Shown here piece after piece: positions 1 through 9,822 of a stretch of DNA of 64,000 nt (position 1 is the first letter of the stretch; each line of letters starts with the position of its first letter). Source of the DNA: Phycicoccus sp. M110.8 (GTDB taxonomy: Bacteria > Actinomycetota > Actinomycetes > Actinomycetales > Dermatophilaceae); assembly GCF_032464895.1 (NCBI RefSeq), contig NZ_JAWDIC010000004.1, positions 186,001-250,000 of the forward strand, read 5' to 3'. A model generated the notes under the pieces. It was not told the DNA's origin. It worked only from the letters and a program-made list of their open reading frames with translations, and did not search any database. A program made the position numbers and the translations under genes.

Positions 1-161
1 GCGTCGCGGGCGCCCATCCAGACGGTCCAGCCGAGGTCGGCCAGCCGGTGCGAGGTCTCCAGGCCCAGGCCCTTGTTGGCGCCGGTGACCAGGACGGTGG
101 TGGTGCTGTCCGCGGGGTCGTCGGGGAGGGTGGTGTCGGTGGTGTCGGTGGTGGGGGTCAT
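1..161 (-). CDS. Short-chain dehydrogenase/reductase, N-terminal part
   Basis: Start of a gene running off the left edge; about 53 codons are visible. After a Thr/Asp-rich leader the frame reads TVLVTGANKGLGLETSHRLA, the Rossmann TGxxxGxG cofactor loop of classical SDR oxidoreductases, then a strand and an arginine (GARDA) typical of NADP-preferring members. The ATG at 161 is preceded six bases away by CACGGT, the leaderless-type -10 seen throughout this window. It is divergent from the XRE-type regulator at 262, which may control it. The substrate cannot be told. Confidence 0.75.
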   Translation of the reverse strand, partial: MTPTTDTTDTTLPDDPADSTTTVLVTGANKGLGLETSHRLADLGWTVWMGARD

Positions 162-261
162 GGCACCACCGTGCGGCCGGCGCGCAGGCCCCGGAAGGGA
201 CGGCTGGTCGTGGGAGCGGCAGTCCTACCCAGCGCCGCCCGAGACCGGGGATGCTGGGGGC

Positions 262-1158
262 GTGCCGTCCAGCCGTCCCCAGCTCGCCGCCGTCCTGCGC
301 CGCGCCCGGGAAGCGGTCCGTCCCGAGGACGTCGGCCTCGCGGCGGGGTCGCGCCGCCGGGTGCCCGGCCTGCGCCGTGAGGAGCTCGCGCTCCTGGCCG
401 GGATCAGCGTGGACTACGTGGTGCGGCTGGAGCAGGGCCGGGGACCGCAGCCGTCGAGCCAGGTGCTGGGCGCGCTCGCGCGGGCCCTGCGCCTGGACGT
501 GGACGCCCGGGACGAGCTGTTCCGGCTCGCCGGGACGCCTCCTCCGGAGGCGGGGACGATCGACGTGCACGTCCGTCCCTCGGTGCTCCGCCTGATCGAC
601 CGGTTCACGGACCTGCCGGCGTTCGTGCAGAGCGCCAAGGGCGACGTGCTGGCCTGGAACGCCATGTCGGCGGCGCTGCAGGGGGACTGGTCCGGCCTGC
701 GGCCCGAGCAGCGCAACCTCGCCCGCCTGCGGTTCCTGCACGACCCCGCAGGCGAGGCGATGACACCCGTGGGCGGTACTCCCGAGGAGCGTGCCGCGAT
801 CGCGCGCCAGAGCGTGGCCAACCTGCGCAGGGCGGCAGCGCGCTACCCGCGCGACCCCGACCTCCAGCGGCTCCTGCGCGACCTGCGGTCGGGGTCGACG
901 GAGTTCGCGGCGCTGTGGGAGGACACCACTGCCGGCGCCTGGCGCAGCCACCGGAAGACGCTGCTCCACCCCGCGGTCGGCCCGCTCACCCTCGAGTGCG
1001 ACACGCTGCACGTACCCGACACCGACCAGCTGCTCGTCGTCTACTCGGCGGCGCCGGGGACGCCGGAGGCCGACGCCCTGGCCCTGCTGCGGGTGCTGGG
1101 GACCCAGCAGCTGCAGGAGCGGGCCGGGGCGTCAGGAGGAGGCGCGCGACCGACCTAG
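262..1158 (+). CDS. XRE-family regulator with MmyB-like sensor domain
   Basis: 298-aa DNA-binding protein. Residues ~8-75 form a helix-turn-helix (PGLRREELALLAGISVDYVV), followed by the hallmark LEQGRGPQPSSQVL. Residues ~100-270 match the MmyB-like ligand-binding fold, with WN and RFLHDP motifs. This architecture is common in actinobacteria, where members usually control an adjacent divergent oxidoreductase; the SDR at 1-161 is the likely target (inference). GTG 262 is chosen because GATGCT lies six bases upstream and the coding match starts there; the open frame extends further upstream without conserved sequence. Confidence 0.85.
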   Translation: MPSSRPQLAAVLRRAREAVRPEDVGLAAGSRRRVPGLRREELALLAGISVDYVVRLEQGRGPQPSSQVLGALARALRLDVDARDELFRLAGTPPPEAGTIDVHVRPSVLRLIDRFTDLPAFVQSAKGDVLAWNAMSAALQGDWSGLRPEQRNLARLRFLHDPAGEAMTPVGGTPEERAAIARQSVANLRRAAARYPRDPDLQRLLRDLRSGSTEFAALWEDTTAGAWRSHRKTLLHPAVGPLTLECDTLHVPDTDQLLVVYSAAPGTPEADALALLRVLGTQQLQERAGASGGGARPT

Positions 1159-1167
1159 GATTGCCGG

Positions 1168-2202
1168 GTGACCTCCCCAGCAGACTCCGTCCTCGTCCGG
1201 GCCGCCCGACGCCAGCCCGTGCCGCACACCCCGGTGTGGTTCATGCGCCAGGCGGGCCGCTCGCTGCCGGAGTACCGCAAGGTCCGCGAGGGCGTCGGGA
1301 TGCTCGAGTCCTGCCGCCGCCCCGACCTCGTCACCGAGATCACCCTGCAGCCGGTCCGCCGTCACGGCGTGGACGCCGCGATCTTCTTCTCCGACATCGT
1401 CGTCCCGCTCGCGGCGGTCGGCGTCGACCTCGACATCGTCGCCGGTGTCGGACCCGTGGTCGCCAAGCCGGTCCGCACCCGCGCAGACCTCGACCGCCTG
1501 CCGGAGCTCACGCCCGACCACGTCCCGTACGTCACCGAGTCCGTCCGGCTGCTGACCGCCGAGCTGGGCGGGACCCCGCTCATCGGGTTCGCCGGCGCGC
1601 CGTTCACCCTCGCCAGCTACCTCGTCGAGGGCGGACCGAGCAAGAACCACGAGCACACCAAGGCGCTCATGTACGGCGACCCGCAGCTGTGGCACGACCT
1701 GTGCGCCCGGCTCGCCCAGATCTCCGGCGCGTTCCTCGACGTGCAGGCCGCCGCCGGCGCCTCCGCGGTCCAGCTGTTCGACTCCTGGGTCGGCGCGCTG
1801 CCCCGGGCCGACTACGAGCGGTTCGTCCAGCCCCACTCGGCGGCGGCGCTCGCCGCGGTGGAGGCACGCGGCATACCGCGCATCCACTTCGGGGTCGGCA
1901 CCGGTGAGCTGCTCGCCTCGATGGGCGCCGCCGGCGCCGACGTCGTGGGCGTCGACTTCCGGGTGTCGCTCACCGACGCGATCGCCCGCCTCGGCGGGTC
2001 GTACGCCGTGCAGGGCAACCTCGACCCCGCCCTCCTCTTCGCGCCCTGGGAGGCCCTCGAGGCCAAGGTCCGCGAGATCGTCGAGGAGGGCCGAGCGGCG
2101 CCGGGCCACATCTTCAACCTGGGCCACGGCGTCCTGCCCGACACCGACCCCGACGTCCTGACCCGCGTCGTCGAGCTCGTGCACGAGATCAGCGCCCGCT
2201 GA
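1168..2202 (+). CDS. hemE: Uroporphyrinogen decarboxylase
   Basis: 344 aa, the normal length for HemE. It converts uroporphyrinogen III to coproporphyrinogen III by removing four carboxyl groups in the cytoplasm. The N-terminal signature [19 protein letters not shown] and the loop [17 protein letters not shown] are present, and the C-terminus has the conserved [13 protein letters not shown]. The GTG start lies six bases after TAGGAT, a clean -10, so the message is probably leaderless. It belongs to the haem block with cgoX and chdC, separated from them only by the convergent DUF4349 gene. Confidence 0.97.
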   Translation: MTSPADSVLVRAARRQPVPHTPVWFMRQAGRSLPEYRKVREGVGMLESCRRPDLVTEITLQPVRRHGVDAAIFFSDIVVPLAAVGVDLDIVAGVGPVVAKPVRTRADLDRLPELTPDHVPYVTESVRLLTAELGGTPLIGFAGAPFTLASYLVEGGPSKNHEHTKALMYGDPQLWHDLCARLAQISGAFLDVQAAAGASAVQLFDSWVGALPRADYERFVQPHSAAALAAVEARGIPRIHFGVGTGELLASMGAAGADVVGVDFRVSLTDAIARLGGSYAVQGNLDPALLFAPWEALEAKVREIVEEGRAAPGHIFNLGHGVLPDTDPDVLTRVVELVHEISAR

Positions 2203-2211
2203 CCTCCGCGC

Positions 2212-3240
2212 TCACTGCGGGAGCGCGGCCGGTGGCGCCGCGAGCGGCCGACGCCGGCGCAGCCACACGAGCACCGGCACGCCCACCAGGGCGAGGAGCA
2301 CGGCGAACGGGAGCACCGCGCCGACCACGGTGAGGGCCACGGCCGCCGAACCGGTGAAGGCGTCCCACCCGCTGTGCAGGCCCGCGAGGAAGCCGGTGTC
2401 GGCCTTCTTCGGCTGCACGACCTCCGGCTGGGTGGTGAGGCTGACCTGGACCGGTGACATCGCGACGCTGTCCTTGAGCGAGGCGAGCTGGGCCTCGAGC
2501 GCCTCGAGGTCGGACTGCCGCCGGGTCAGCTCGGCCTCGAGCGCCACGACCTGGTCGAGTCCCTTGGCCTGGTCGAGGAACGCCCGGACCCGCGCCACGC
2601 TGACCCGCATGGTCTCCAGCCGGGACTGGGTGTCGACGATCTGCGAGCCGACGTCGTCGCTCGAGGTCGTCGACCGCAGGACGGTGCCGACCGAGGCGAG
2701 GTCGGCCACCACGGCGTCGAGCTTGGCGCTCGGCACGGAGATGGTGATCTCGCCGTAGGTGGTGGCGCTCACCTTCGAGCGCTCGGCCAGCGGTGCGGTG
2801 CCGTCGGTGGTGCCGATGTTCTCGGCGAGGATGATCCCGTCGGAGGCCGCCGTCGTGGCGCGGACCCGCGCCACCGCCTGCGAGATGTTCTTCACCTCGA
2901 GGGCGACGGACGCGCGGCGCGCGAGCTGTTGCTGGGCGGCCCGCAGGCTCGCGGGGGAGACCTGCTGCGCCGCGGAGCCAGAGGCCCCCGAGGCCTTGCC
3001 ACCGGACGAGGGCTGCGCGGGTGAGCCGGCACGGGAGCCGGAGGACCCGGCCGACCCGGCCGACCCTTCGGTGAGCGACTTCGGCGCGCTGCCGCCCGCG
3101 ACACCGGCGGAGTCGGACCGGGCGGCGCCCGAGCTGTCGCCGCTCCCGCCCGCGCACCCGGCGAGGGCGAGGACGGCGGCGGCGAGCGCTGCCGTGGCGA
3201 GGACGGCGGGACGGTGGAGACGGTGTGTCGGGACTGGCAT
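2212..3240 (-). CDS. DUF4349 domain lipoprotein
   Basis: 342 aa. A signal peptide with lipobox LAGC near residue 28 predicts a lipoprotein. A Ser/Gly-rich linker (to ~110) follows, then the DUF4349 domain (~110-290) with a long helical stretch likely to form a coiled coil (~215-260). One C-terminal membrane helix (~300-325) is followed by a basic tail (WLRRRRP). DUF4349 proteins are widespread in Gram-positive bacteria but have no settled function. It is convergent with hemE (9-bp gap) and sits between hemE and cgoX on the opposite strand, so any haem role is only positional. Confidence 0.85.
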   Translation of the reverse strand: MPVPTHRLHRPAVLATAALAAAVLALAGCAGGSGDSSGAARSDSAGVAGGSAPKSLTEGSAGSAGSSGSRAGSPAQPSSGGKASGASGSAAQQVSPASLRAAQQQLARRASVALEVKNISQAVARVRATTAASDGIILAENIGTTDGTAPLAERSKVSATTYGEITISVPSAKLDAVVADLASVGTVLRSTTSSDDVGSQIVDTQSRLETMRVSVARVRAFLDQAKGLDQVVALEAELTRRQSDLEALEAQLASLKDSVAMSPVQVSLTTQPEVVQPKKADTGFLAGLHSGWDAFTGSAAVALTVVGAVLPFAVLLALVGVPVLVWLRRRRPLAAPPAALPQ

Positions 3241-3356
3241 GACGACCCCCTACGGGTGTGCGGCGGAACCTGCGGACACCGGTGCGACTGGCGCTGGAAC
3301 CGTGACGTTCCCAGCCCGCGGTATCGGAACAGTCACGGTCTTGACAGCATGTGGAC

Positions 3357-4856
3357 ATGCTTCGGTCACGAGTCGTCGTCATCGGGGGCGGGATCTCCGG
3401 GCTTGCTTGCGCCTGGGCCCTGACGCGTGCGGATGCCGCCGTGTCGGTCACCGTCCTCGACGCCAGTGACCGCCCGGGCGGCAAGCTGCGCCGCGAGCCG
3501 GTCGCGGGGGTCGCCCTCGACGTGGGCGCCGAGTCGGTGCTCGCCCGACGGCCGGAGGCGGTCGCCCTCATGGACGAGGCCGGGCTGGCCGCGCACCGGG
3601 TCCACCCCGCGACGACCTCGGCCGCGATCTGGTCCCGCGGTGAGCTCCGGCCCATGCCCAGGGGGACGCTCATGGGCATCCCGTCGACCCCCGAGTCGGC
3701 GGCCGGGATCCTCAGCCCGGCAGAGGTGGCGCGGCTCGCGGACGAGCAGCCGTGGACCGGTGGCGACTTCGACGACGTGTCGGTCGGCGACTACGTCGCG
3801 GCCCGGCTCGGCGACGCGGTCGTGGACCGGCTGGTGGAGCCGCTCCTCGGGGGCGTGTACGCCGGGCAGGCGCGACAGCTGTCGCTGCGGGCCTGCCTGC
3901 CGCAGGTGTTCGCGGCCGCGCGGCGCGCGGGCTCGCTGCTGGAGGAGGCGGCGGCCGCCGCGGCACGGGCGGCAGCGGCCAACGAGGCGGCGGTGACCGC
4001 GACGGCCTCCTCGGGGTCCGCGCCGGTGCCGGCCGGGACCTCGGTGCCGACGCCGGTCTTCGCCGGGCTCGACGGCGGCATCGGCCGTCTCGCCGAGGTC
4101 CTGACCGAGCAGCTGCGCGCGGAGGGGGTGGAGGTCCGCAGCGAGACGATCGCGCGGGAGGTGGCACCGCGGCCGGAGTCCGAGGGAGGTGGCTGGACGG
4201 TCGTCGTGGGGCCGCGGCCGGCGCCCGAGCGGCTCGTCGCCGACGCGGTCGTGCTCGCCACACCAGCCGTGCCCACGAGCCGCCTGCTCGCGCCCCACGC
4301 CCCGGCCGCGGCCCGCGAGCTGGGCGCCATCCCCTACGCCTCGATGGCCATCGTCACGCTCGCGATCGGGGTGGGCGACGCCGGGGACGCCGCCCGCGAG
4401 CTGCCCGGCTCCGGCTTCCTCGTCCCGGCCACCGAGGGCCGCACCATCAAGGCCAGCACGTTCACGTCCTCGAAGTGGGGGTGGGTGGCTCAGGCCGCCG
4501 ACGACCTGGTCTTCCTGCGCGCCTCGGTGGGGCGGTACGGCGAGACGAGCGACCTGCAGCGACCCGACCACGAGCTCGAGGCGCTCGCCGTGGCGGAGGT
4601 GAGCGAGGCGCTGGGCCACCCCCTGCCACGTCTGGTCGACTCCCACGTCCAGCGGTGGGGCGGCGCCCTGCCGCAGTACACCGTCGGGCACGTCGACCGC
4701 GTCGCACGCATCCGGGCGGGCGTCGAGGCCCTCCCGGGGCTGGAGGTGGCCGGCGCGGCATACGACGGGGTGGGCATCCCCGCCTGCGTGGCGAGCGGGC
4801 GGGCGGCGGCCGAGGCGGTCCTGACCCACCTGCGAGAGCGCCCCCGGCAGGGGTGA
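3357..4856 (+). CDS. cgoX: Coproporphyrinogen III oxidase (HemY/CgoX type)
   Basis: 499-aa FAD-dependent oxidase with N-terminal dinucleotide fold ([18 protein letters not shown]) and the GG-doublet DRPGGKLR. The C-terminal FAD motif is around [19 protein letters not shown]. In actinobacteria this family oxidises coproporphyrinogen III to coproporphyrin III, and the adjacent chdC confirms the coproporphyrin-dependent route. An upstream GTG at 3351 is in frame, but ATG 3357 has CAGCAT exactly six bases before it and is preferred. An Ala-rich insert (~200-225) is lineage-specific. Ferrochelatase is not in the window. Confidence 0.92.
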   Translation: MLRSRVVVIGGGISGLACAWALTRADAAVSVTVLDASDRPGGKLRREPVAGVALDVGAESVLARRPEAVALMDEAGLAAHRVHPATTSAAIWSRGELRPMPRGTLMGIPSTPESAAGILSPAEVARLADEQPWTGGDFDDVSVGDYVAARLGDAVVDRLVEPLLGGVYAGQARQLSLRACLPQVFAAARRAGSLLEEAAAAAARAAAANEAAVTATASSGSAPVPAGTSVPTPVFAGLDGGIGRLAEVLTEQLRAEGVEVRSETIAREVAPRPESEGGGWTVVVGPRPAPERLVADAVVLATPAVPTSRLLAPHAPAAARELGAIPYASMAIVTLAIGVGDAGDAARELPGSGFLVPATEGRTIKASTFTSSKWGWVAQAADDLVFLRASVGRYGETSDLQRPDHELEALAVAEVSEALGHPLPRLVDSHVQRWGGALPQYTVGHVDRVARIRAGVEALPGLEVAGAAYDGVGIPACVASGRAAAEAVLTHLRERPRQG

Positions 4857-4866
4857 CAATGGCTGC

Positions 4867-5568
4867 ATGAGCAGCAAGCCCTCCCCGTCCCGCATCCGTG
4901 AGATCAACGACTCGATCCGGTATGCCATGTGGTCCGTCTTCTCGGTCACCGCACCGCTGGGCGAGAACCGCGACGTGGTCGCCAAGGAGGTCGAGGAGCT
5001 GTTCGCCTCGCTCGAGGAGACCGGCGTGGTCGTCCGCGGCGTGTACGAGCTGGGCGGCATGCGCGCCGACGCCGACTTCATGGTCTGGTGGCACGCCGAG
5101 CGCATGGAGGACCTGCAGGCGGCCTACCGCGCCCTGCTGCGCACCGAGCTCGGGCGGCAGCTCGAGAGCACCTGGTCGGCTGCCGCGCTGCACCGCCCGG
5201 CCGAGTTCAACAAGAGCCACATCCCCGCGTTCCTCGCCGACGAGCACCCCAAGGACTGGATCTGCGTCTACCCGTTCGTGCGGTCCTACGAGTGGTACCT
5301 GCTCGAGGACAAGGAGCGCCGCGACATGCTGCGCGAGCACGGCCAGATGGCGCGCGAGTACCCCGACGTCCGGGCGAACACCATCGCCTCGTTCGCGCTG
5401 AACGACTACGAGTGGGTGCTGGCGTTCGAGGCCGACGAGCTGCACCGCATCGTCGACCTCATGCGTGAGCTGCGGGCCTCCCGCGCCCGGATGCACGTCC
5501 GCGAGGAGGTCCCGTTCCACACCGGCCGCCGGGTCGAGGTGGCCGACCTGGTCACGTCGCTGCGCTGA
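4867..5568 (+). CDS. chdC: Coproheme decarboxylase
   Basis: 233 aa, formerly HemQ, of the chlorite-dismutase superfamily. It decarboxylates Fe-coproporphyrin III to haem b using hydrogen peroxide, the last step of the coproporphyrin pathway. H118 (NKSHIP), Y135 (ICVYPF) and H158 (LREHGQ) fall at the positions described for actinobacterial ChdC as distal base, radical tyrosine and proximal ligand. GACAAT lies six bases before the ATG. It starts 10 bp after cgoX and its stop overlaps the ctaG-like start (TGATG). Confidence 0.95.
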   Translation: MSSKPSPSRIREINDSIRYAMWSVFSVTAPLGENRDVVAKEVEELFASLEETGVVVRGVYELGGMRADADFMVWWHAERMEDLQAAYRALLRTELGRQLESTWSAAALHRPAEFNKSHIPAFLADEHPKDWICVYPFVRSYEWYLLEDKERRDMLREHGQMAREYPDVRANTIASFALNDYEWVLAFEADELHRIVDLMRELRASRARMHVREEVPFHTGRRVEVADLVTSLR

Positions 5569-6566
5569 TGTCGTTCCCGGTGGCCGACCTGCTCACGCGG
5601 TGGGTCGTGTCGCCGTTCGGGACCGCGCTCGCCGTCGTGCTCACCGTGGGCTACGTCGTCGCCCTGCGCGCCGGGCGGGCGCAGGGGCACCGCGTGGGTG
5701 TGCTGCGCACGCTGGCGTTCCTGGGGCTCGGCGTGGGCTCCCTGGTCCTCGCCACCGACGGCGGCCTGGCCGCCGACCGTGGTCACTCGTTCGTCGCGGC
5801 CGCGGCGCAGTCGGCGGTGCTCGCCGCGATCACCCCGGTCGGCCTGGCCCTCGGCGACCCGGTCGGGGTGACCCGGCGCGCGCTGGGCGGGGGAGTGCAG
5901 CGGCTCGACCGCGTGCTGTCCGGGCGGGTGGCCCGCGTGGTGATGTTCCCGCTGCTGGCCTCGGTCGTGGCCACGGCGGTGCACCTGCTGCTGTTCGTCA
6001 CCCCGTGGCTCGCCGACAGCCTGCGGGACGGCTGGCTGCGCGAGGCGACGTATGCCGTGCTGCTCGGCACGGGTGTCCTGTTCACCCTGCCGCTGCTCGC
6101 CGACGAGCTGGTGCCGGCGTGGTGCACGGCCGGGGTGCGGGTGCTGATCGGCTTCGCCGACGGGCTGTTCGACGCCGTGCCCGGCGTCGTCGTCATGGCG
6201 TCACCCGCGCTGCTCGGGGCTCCTGTCGCGGCCTACCTCGCGGCACCGGACCCGTTGTGGCAGCAACGGCTCGGCGGTGGGGCCATGTTCGGCATCGCCG
6301 AGGCGGTCGGGCTGCCGCTGCTGGCGGCCACCGTGCTGGCGTGGGTCCGTGCCGACGCCAGGGAGGCGGCCGCGGTCGACGCGCGGCTGGACGCCGAGCG
6401 GGCCCTCCGGGCGCCCCGGGCGGGAGACGGCGGCGGCGACGTGACCGTGCCCGTGCGGGGTGCCGTCGCGCCTGCGCAGGCAGCGGCAGAGGCGGCCGAG
6501 CCTGTGCTCGACCGGCCGTGGTGGGAGACCGACCCCCGGTTCGCGCACCGGCGGCCCCGTCCCTGA
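5568..6566 (+). CDS. Cytochrome c oxidase assembly protein, CtaG family
   Basis: 332-aa polytopic membrane protein with about seven hydrophobic segments over residues 15-270 and a charged, low-complexity C-terminal tail. It matches the Caa3/CtaG assembly family of Gram-positive bacteria, which helps insert copper into haem-copper oxidases. Its start overlaps the chdC stop by one base, so translation is probably coupled and haem supply is linked to oxidase assembly (inference). The tail ends in WWETDPRFAHRRPRP, a cytoplasmic motif often seen in actinobacterial versions. Confidence 0.8.
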   Translation: MSFPVADLLTRWVVSPFGTALAVVLTVGYVVALRAGRAQGHRVGVLRTLAFLGLGVGSLVLATDGGLAADRGHSFVAAAAQSAVLAAITPVGLALGDPVGVTRRALGGGVQRLDRVLSGRVARVVMFPLLASVVATAVHLLLFVTPWLADSLRDGWLREATYAVLLGTGVLFTLPLLADELVPAWCTAGVRVLIGFADGLFDAVPGVVVMASPALLGAPVAAYLAAPDPLWQQRLGGGAMFGIAEAVGLPLLAATVLAWVRADAREAAAVDARLDAERALRAPRAGDGGGDVTVPVRGAVAPAQAAAEAAEPVLDRPWWETDPRFAHRRPRP

Positions 6567-6634
6567 CGGAGGCGGGGCAGGGGCCCTGTGGACGGCGGCC
6601 TGCGACCGTCAGCGGGGGTGGGCACGATGGGGGC

Positions 6635-7069
6635 ATGGCAGCCACACCCGACCTCAGCCGCTTCCTCAGAGCCCAGGACGACGGCGGCACGTACGCCACG
6701 GCCCTCGGGGAGCTGTGCGCCGGCTCCAAGCGCAGCCACTGGATGTGGTTCGTCTTCCCGCAGGTAGCCGGCCTGGGCTCCAGCCCCACGGCGCGCGAGT
6801 ACGCGATCTCCGGCGTGGACGAGGCCCGCGCCTACCTCGCCCACCCCGTCCTCGGCCCGCGGCTGCTGGAGTGTGCGCAGGCGCTGCTCGACCTCGGCGG
6901 CTCCGACCCGCAGGCCGTGCTGGGCGGGATCGACGCCGTGAAGCTGCGGTCGTCGATGACGCTCTTCGCGCACGCCGCCGAGCACGACGAGGACCGCGCG
7001 GTGTTCCGCGCGGTCCTGTCGCAGTACTACGGCGGCGAGGAGGACCCCGCCACGATCATCCGGCTCTGA
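6635..7069 (+). CDS. DUF1810 family protein
   Basis: 144 aa. The conserved core SHWMWFVFPQVAGLG and AREYAISGVDEARAYLAHPVLG, followed by KLRSSMTLF, is diagnostic of DUF1810, a small soluble alpha-helical family with no established biochemical role. The ATG is six bases after CACGAT, implying a leaderless monocistronic message. It is convergent with msrB across a 13-bp gap. Confidence 0.85.
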   Translation: MAATPDLSRFLRAQDDGGTYATALGELCAGSKRSHWMWFVFPQVAGLGSSPTAREYAISGVDEARAYLAHPVLGPRLLECAQALLDLGGSDPQAVLGGIDAVKLRSSMTLFAHAAEHDEDRAVFRAVLSQYYGGEEDPATIIRL

Positions 7070-7082
7070 CCGGAGGCTTCAC

Positions 7083-7514
7083 TCAGGCGTCGGCCTTCGG
7101 CCGCAGGGTGAGGCTGATCGAGTTGATGCAGAAGCGCTGGTCGGTCGGGGTGTCGTAGCCCTCGCCCTCGAAGACGTGGCCGAGGTGGCTGCCGCAGGTG
7201 GCGCAGCGGACCTCGACCCGCTTCATGCCCAGGCTGTTGTCCTCGATGTACTCGACCGTGTCACCGGCGAGCGGGGTGTAGAACGACGGCCAGCCGCAGT
7301 GGCTCTCGAACTTGGTGTCCGAGGTGAACAGCTCCGCGCCACAGGCGCGACAGGCGTAGACGCCCTCGGTGGTCGTGTCGGTGTACTCGCCGACGAAGGG
7401 TCGCTCGGTGCCGGCGCGGCGCAGGACGTCGTACTCGGCGGGGCTGAGCTCGGCCCGCCACTGCTCGTCGGTCTTGCTCACGGCATACGTGCGCTCGGTG
7501 CTCTTCATGCTCAC
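7083..7514 (-). CDS. msrB: Peptide-methionine (R)-S-oxide reductase
   Basis: 143-aa cytoplasmic repair enzyme reducing methionine-R-sulfoxide. Catalytic C129 is in QRFCINSISL; structural zinc is held by C55/C58 (CRAC) and C104/C107 (CATC); HCGWPSFYTP is the substrate loop. Usual family length. The GTG at 7514 has an AGAGGG ribosome site nine bases upstream; ATG 7508 is an alternative. Its promoter shares the 124-bp gap with ligD, where a 14-bp sequence is repeated. Confidence 0.95.
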   Translation of the reverse strand: MSMKSTERTYAVSKTDEQWRAELSPAEYDVLRRAGTERPFVGEYTDTTTEGVYACRACGAELFTSDTKFESHCGWPSFYTPLAGDTVEYIEDNSLGMKRVEVRCATCGSHLGHVFEGEGYDTPTDQRFCINSISLTLRPKADA

Positions 7515-7570
7515 GGTTCGTGGCCCTCTCGTGTCTCGGATGGGTGGGCACTCGGTGCAACGCCACGCAC

Positions 7571-7604
7571 CCCGGAAATGGTCCCGGACGCCCGGAAATG
7601 GTCC
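7571..7604. repeat. 14-bp direct repeat between msrB and ligD
   Basis: CCCGGAAATGGTCC occurs at 7571-7584 and 7591-7604, a 20-bp period or two helical turns, so both copies face the same side. Each copy contains CCGG-type ends. It lies between divergent msrB and ligD, immediately before the ligD -10 (TAGGCT, 7627-7632), which suggests a regulator site; the regulator is not identified. Confidence 0.55.
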
Positions 7605-7638
7605 GGGGCCGTCGGACCCCCGGGGCTAGGCTCGGCCC

Positions 7639-9822
7639 ATGGCGGCGGCGAAGGCGACCGAGATCGAGGTGCCCGGGGGGCGCGGCGGCGGGCGGACGGT
7701 GCGGATCTCGAGCCCGGACCGGCTCATCTGGCCCGACGACGACGCGACTCCCGGCGGCATCACCAAGTTCGCGCTGGCGCAGTACGCCGTCGACGTCGCG
7801 CCCGGGCTGATGCGGGCGCTGGGGCACCGCCCGGTGACCCTGCAGCGGTTCCCCGAGGGCATCGGCGGCGAGGAGTTCTGGACCAAGAACCCGCCCAAGG
7901 GCATGCCGGACTTCATCGAGCCCGTGATGTGCACCTACCCCAGCGGGCGGCGCCACCTGCAGGTCGTGGTCGACGAGCCCGCCGCGGCGGTCTGGGCCAT
8001 GCAGATGAACACCGTGACGTTCCACCCCTGGCCGGTCCGCACGAGCGACGTCGACCGGCCCGACGAGCTGCGGATCGACCTCGACCCGCAGCCGGGCCGC
8101 GACTTCCGCGACGCCGTCGAGGCGGCGTACGCGCTCAAGGACGTCCTGGACGGGATCGGCCTCACCGGCTGGCCCAAGACGTCGGGCAACCGCGGGGTGC
8201 ACGTCTTCGTCCGGGTCGCGCCGACGCACGAGTTCCTCGACGTCCGGCACGGGGTGATCGGCATCGCCCGCGAGCTCGAGCGCCGGCTGCCCGACCTCGT
8301 GACCACCTCCTGGTGGAAGGAGGAGCGCGGGGAGCGCGTCTTCGTCGACTTCAACCAGGCCTGCCGTGACCGCACGATCGCCTCGGCCTACAGCCCCCGT
8401 CCGCTGCCCGGTGCGCCCGTGAGCATGCCCGTCACCTGGGAGGCGCTGCGCGACGTGGAGCCCGCCGACTTCACCGTGCTCACCGTCCCGGGCATCCTCG
8501 CCGCCGACGGCGACGCCTGGGAGGGGATGGACGACGCGGTCGGCGACGTCGCCGCCGCGATCGCCCTGTGGGACCGGGACGTGCAGGAGCGCGGGCTCGG
8601 CGAGCTCAACTTCCCGCCGGACTACCCCAAGATGCCGGGCGAGCCGCCGCGGGTGCAGCCGAGCAAGCGGCGCAAGGACAAGGGCGACGAGGAGTACATG
8701 GGCCCCAAGGCCGACCGCGACGCGGACCTGCGGGCGCTCTGGGGCCCGGTCGTCCCGCCGGTGCCCCCCATGCTGGCCAAGCCGGTCAAGGCGATCCCGC
8801 GCGACGGTGGCTACCTCTTCGAGCCCAAGTGGGACGGCTTCCGGTCGATCATCTTCCGGTCCGGCGACACCGTCGAGATCGGCAGCCGCAACGAGAAGCC
8901 GATGACCCGGTACTTCCCCGAGGTCGTCGAGGCCGTCCTGCAGAGCTTCCCCGAGAAGGCCGTCATCGACGGTGAGATCGTCCTCGTCAGCCCGCAGTCC
9001 GGTGACCGGCTCGACTTCGACGCGCTGCAGCAACGGATCCACCCGGCCGCCAGCCGGGTCAAGCGGCTCGCGGCGGAGACGCCGGCGAGCTTCGTGGCGT
9101 TCGACCTGCTGGCGCTGGGGGACGAGGACTTCACCGGTCGACCGTTCGCCGAGCGGCGCGAGGCCCTCGATAAGGCGCTCGCCGGCGCGGCCCCGCCGAT
9201 CCACCTCACCCGGGCGACCGACGACCCGGACGTGGCGCAGGAGTGGTTCCACCAGTTCGAGGGCGCGGGGCTGGACGGCGTCATCGCCAAGCCGCTCGAC
9301 GTCGCCTACGTGCCCGACAAGCGGCTCATGCTCAAGATCAAGCACGAACGCACCGCCGACTGCGTGGTGGCCGGCTACCGCACCCACAAGAGCGGCCCGG
9401 ACGCGATCGGCTCGCTGCTGCTGGGCCTGTACTCCGAGGACGGCACGCTGCACAGCGTCGGGGTCATCGGCGCCTTCCCGATGGCCCGGCGCCGGGAGCT
9501 CTTCGAGGAGCTGCAGCCGCTGGTCACCGACTTCGAGCACCACCCGTGGGCGTGGGCGCAGGAGGACATGGGCAGCCGCACCCCCACGAGCGGCGCGGGC
9601 AGCCGCTGGAACGCCGGCAAGGACCTGTCCTTCACCCCGCTGCGTCCCGAGCGCGTCGTCGAGGTGCGCTACGACCACATGGAGGGCAGCCGGTTCCGGC
9701 ACACGGCGCAGTTCTCCCGGTGGCGCCCCGACCGCGATCCCGAGTCGTGCACCTACGAGCAGCTCGAGGAGCCGGTGAGCTTCGACCTCGCCGACGTCCT
9801 CGGCGGGACGGACACCGCATGA
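7639..9822 (+). CDS. ligD: LigD-type ATP-dependent DNA ligase (polymerase-ligase fusion)
   Basis: 727 aa. The N-terminal archaeo-eukaryotic primase-type polymerase domain (~20-290) has catalytic D147/D149 (RIDLDP) and SGNRGVHVFV. The C-terminal ligase domain (~365-715) has nucleophile K397 in motif I (KWDG) and VIDGEIVL. The pair seals double-strand breaks in bacterial end joining, usually with Ku. A phosphoesterase domain is not recognisable, and no Ku gene lies in the window. TAGGCT is six bases before the ATG. The hydrolase overlaps the stop by ATGA. Confidence 0.92.
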   Translation: MAAAKATEIEVPGGRGGGRTVRISSPDRLIWPDDDATPGGITKFALAQYAVDVAPGLMRALGHRPVTLQRFPEGIGGEEFWTKNPPKGMPDFIEPVMCTYPSGRRHLQVVVDEPAAAVWAMQMNTVTFHPWPVRTSDVDRPDELRIDLDPQPGRDFRDAVEAAYALKDVLDGIGLTGWPKTSGNRGVHVFVRVAPTHEFLDVRHGVIGIARELERRLPDLVTTSWWKEERGERVFVDFNQACRDRTIASAYSPRPLPGAPVSMPVTWEALRDVEPADFTVLTVPGILAADGDAWEGMDDAVGDVAAAIALWDRDVQERGLGELNFPPDYPKMPGEPPRVQPSKRRKDKGDEEYMGPKADRDADLRALWGPVVPPVPPMLAKPVKAIPRDGGYLFEPKWDGFRSIIFRSGDTVEIGSRNEKPMTRYFPEVVEAVLQSFPEKAVIDGEIVLVSPQSGDRLDFDALQQRIHPAASRVKRLAAETPASFVAFDLLALGDEDFTGRPFAERREALDKALAGAAPPIHLTRATDDPDVAQEWFHQFEGAGLDGVIAKPLDVAYVPDKRLMLKIKHERTADCVVAGYRTHKSGPDAIGSLLLGLYSEDGTLHSVGVIGAFPMARRRELFEELQPLVTDFEHHPWAWAQEDMGSRTPTSGAGSRWNAGKDLSFTPLRPERVVEVRYDHMEGSRFRHTAQFSRWRPDRDPESCTYEQLEEPVSFDLADVLGGTDTA

